From: Chromobacterium sinusclupearum
Lineage (GTDB): Bacteria; Pseudomonadota; Gammaproteobacteria; Burkholderiales; Chromobacteriaceae
Length of the DNA stretch: 64,000 nucleotides
Assembly: GCF_002902845.1 (NCBI RefSeq)
Contig: NZ_PPTF01000068.1
Location: 132,164-196,163, forward strand
Reading direction: 5' to 3'
The notes under the pieces are model-generated. The model was not told the origin of the DNA, ran no database searches, and was given only the letters and a program-made list of their open reading frames with translations. The stretch's first letter is position 1; every line of letters starts with the position of its first letter. Positions 63,805 to 64,000 of the stretch are shown piece by piece. Both the position numbers and the translations under genes were made by a program.

Positions 63805-64000
63805 ATGACAAGCCGCCAGCTTTTATCCCTGCTGTTATTGCTCGTTGGACTGGCCGGCCCGGCGATCGCCGGCGCCGATAGGCCAAGTGACGATACGTCA
63901 CACAACTGGCGCGGTGGCCACTGGCGCCATGGCAACCATGATGGCCGCTACGGCTGGTGGTGGATCGTGGGCGGCATATGGTACTTCTACCCCGTTCCGA
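63805..64000 (+). CDS. hypothetical secreted protein, N-terminal part (runs off the window)
   Basis: The frame opens at ATG 63805 and continues past the right edge (at least 65 codons). It has a signal peptide (1-22, L-A-G-P-A-I-A) followed by a His/Gly/Trp-rich region (H-W-R-H-G-N-H-D-G-R-Y-G-W-W-W). Such short W-W-W-x-V-G-G-x-W-Y-F-Y-P proteins are frequent in proteobacteria and are of unknown function. No good ribosome site is visible, so the start is not certain. Confidence 0.6.
   Translation, partial: MTSRQLLSLLLLLVGLAGPAIAGADRPSDDTSHNWRGGHWRHGNHDGRYGWWWIVGGIWYFYPVP

Overview
The window is a GC-rich, densely coded chromosomal segment of a betaproteobacterium, most likely of the order Neisseriales and close to Chromobacterium. 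The assignment rests on protein character and gene order: surE-pcm-nlpD-rpoS, rpsP-rimM-trmD-rplS, clpS-clpA beside cold-shock genes, mltG-tmk-holB-pilZ-tatD, and ppsA divergent from ppsR. The genus is an inference from memory, not a database match. Most of the window is core housekeeping. Accessory signal is confined to small intergenic elements, a few orphan genes and one greatly extended enzyme.

Layout. 1-3.3 kb: the end of a glycerate kinase, two cold-shock genes, tRNA-Ser(CGA), and a LysR regulator divergent from a GNAT acetyltransferase. 3.4-12.5 kb: clpS-clpA, xerD/ogt, the ribosomal/tRNA-modification operon rpsP-rimM-trmD-rplS, and a large Pat-type protein acetyltransferase preceded by a small overlapping ORF that has not been listed as a gene before in this analysis. 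12.6-17.3 kb: nadA, then surE-pcm-nlpD-rpoS. 17.3-24.7 kb: a MoxR/DUF58/TgpA operon, a deacetylase-family enzyme, lepB, plsY, folB and a truncated haemoglobin. 24.7-29.5 kb: dadA, cheR, erpA, argC and rplM-rpsI. 29.5-34.2 kb: a strong small-RNA candidate and the nucleoside-catabolic operon deoCABD. 34.3-46.3 kb: relA, mutY, an RNA methyltransferase with a roughly 440-residue repeat extension, a repeat-rich zone around marC, dctA, a thiol-peroxidase-like protein without catalytic cysteines, and ppsA. 46.5-55.9 kb: ppsR, a structured repeat, yciH, trpS with a Trp leader-peptide attenuator and a linked chorismate mutase, a creA-like gene, and the tatD-pilZ-holB-tmk-mltG cluster. 56-64 kb: modAB without modC, a psiF-like gene, an orphan FliD-like protein, a GntR regulator with a CynX-type transporter, a MITE-like element, a Spy-like protein, and a secreted protein that runs off the end.

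How the parts connect. PpsA (PEP synthesis) and its regulator PpsR share one divergent promoter region containing an 18-bp palindrome. DctA, three genes away, imports the C4 acids that feed PEP synthesis. The deo operon has a sigma70 promoter whose spacer carries a perfect palindrome. Control through RNA is a recurring theme: a long cold-shock leader, hairpins over the start regions of rpoS and of a small hypothetical gene, a WWW leader peptide with attenuator before trpS, and an sRNA candidate carrying anti-Shine-Dalgarno motifs.

The best candidates for undescribed biology are the sRNA at about 29581-29688, the trpS attenuator at 48675-48795, the Arg/Asp repeat extension at 37790-39116, the cysteine-free Tpx homologue at 43163-43822, and the 68-codon gene coupled to pat at 12258-12464.
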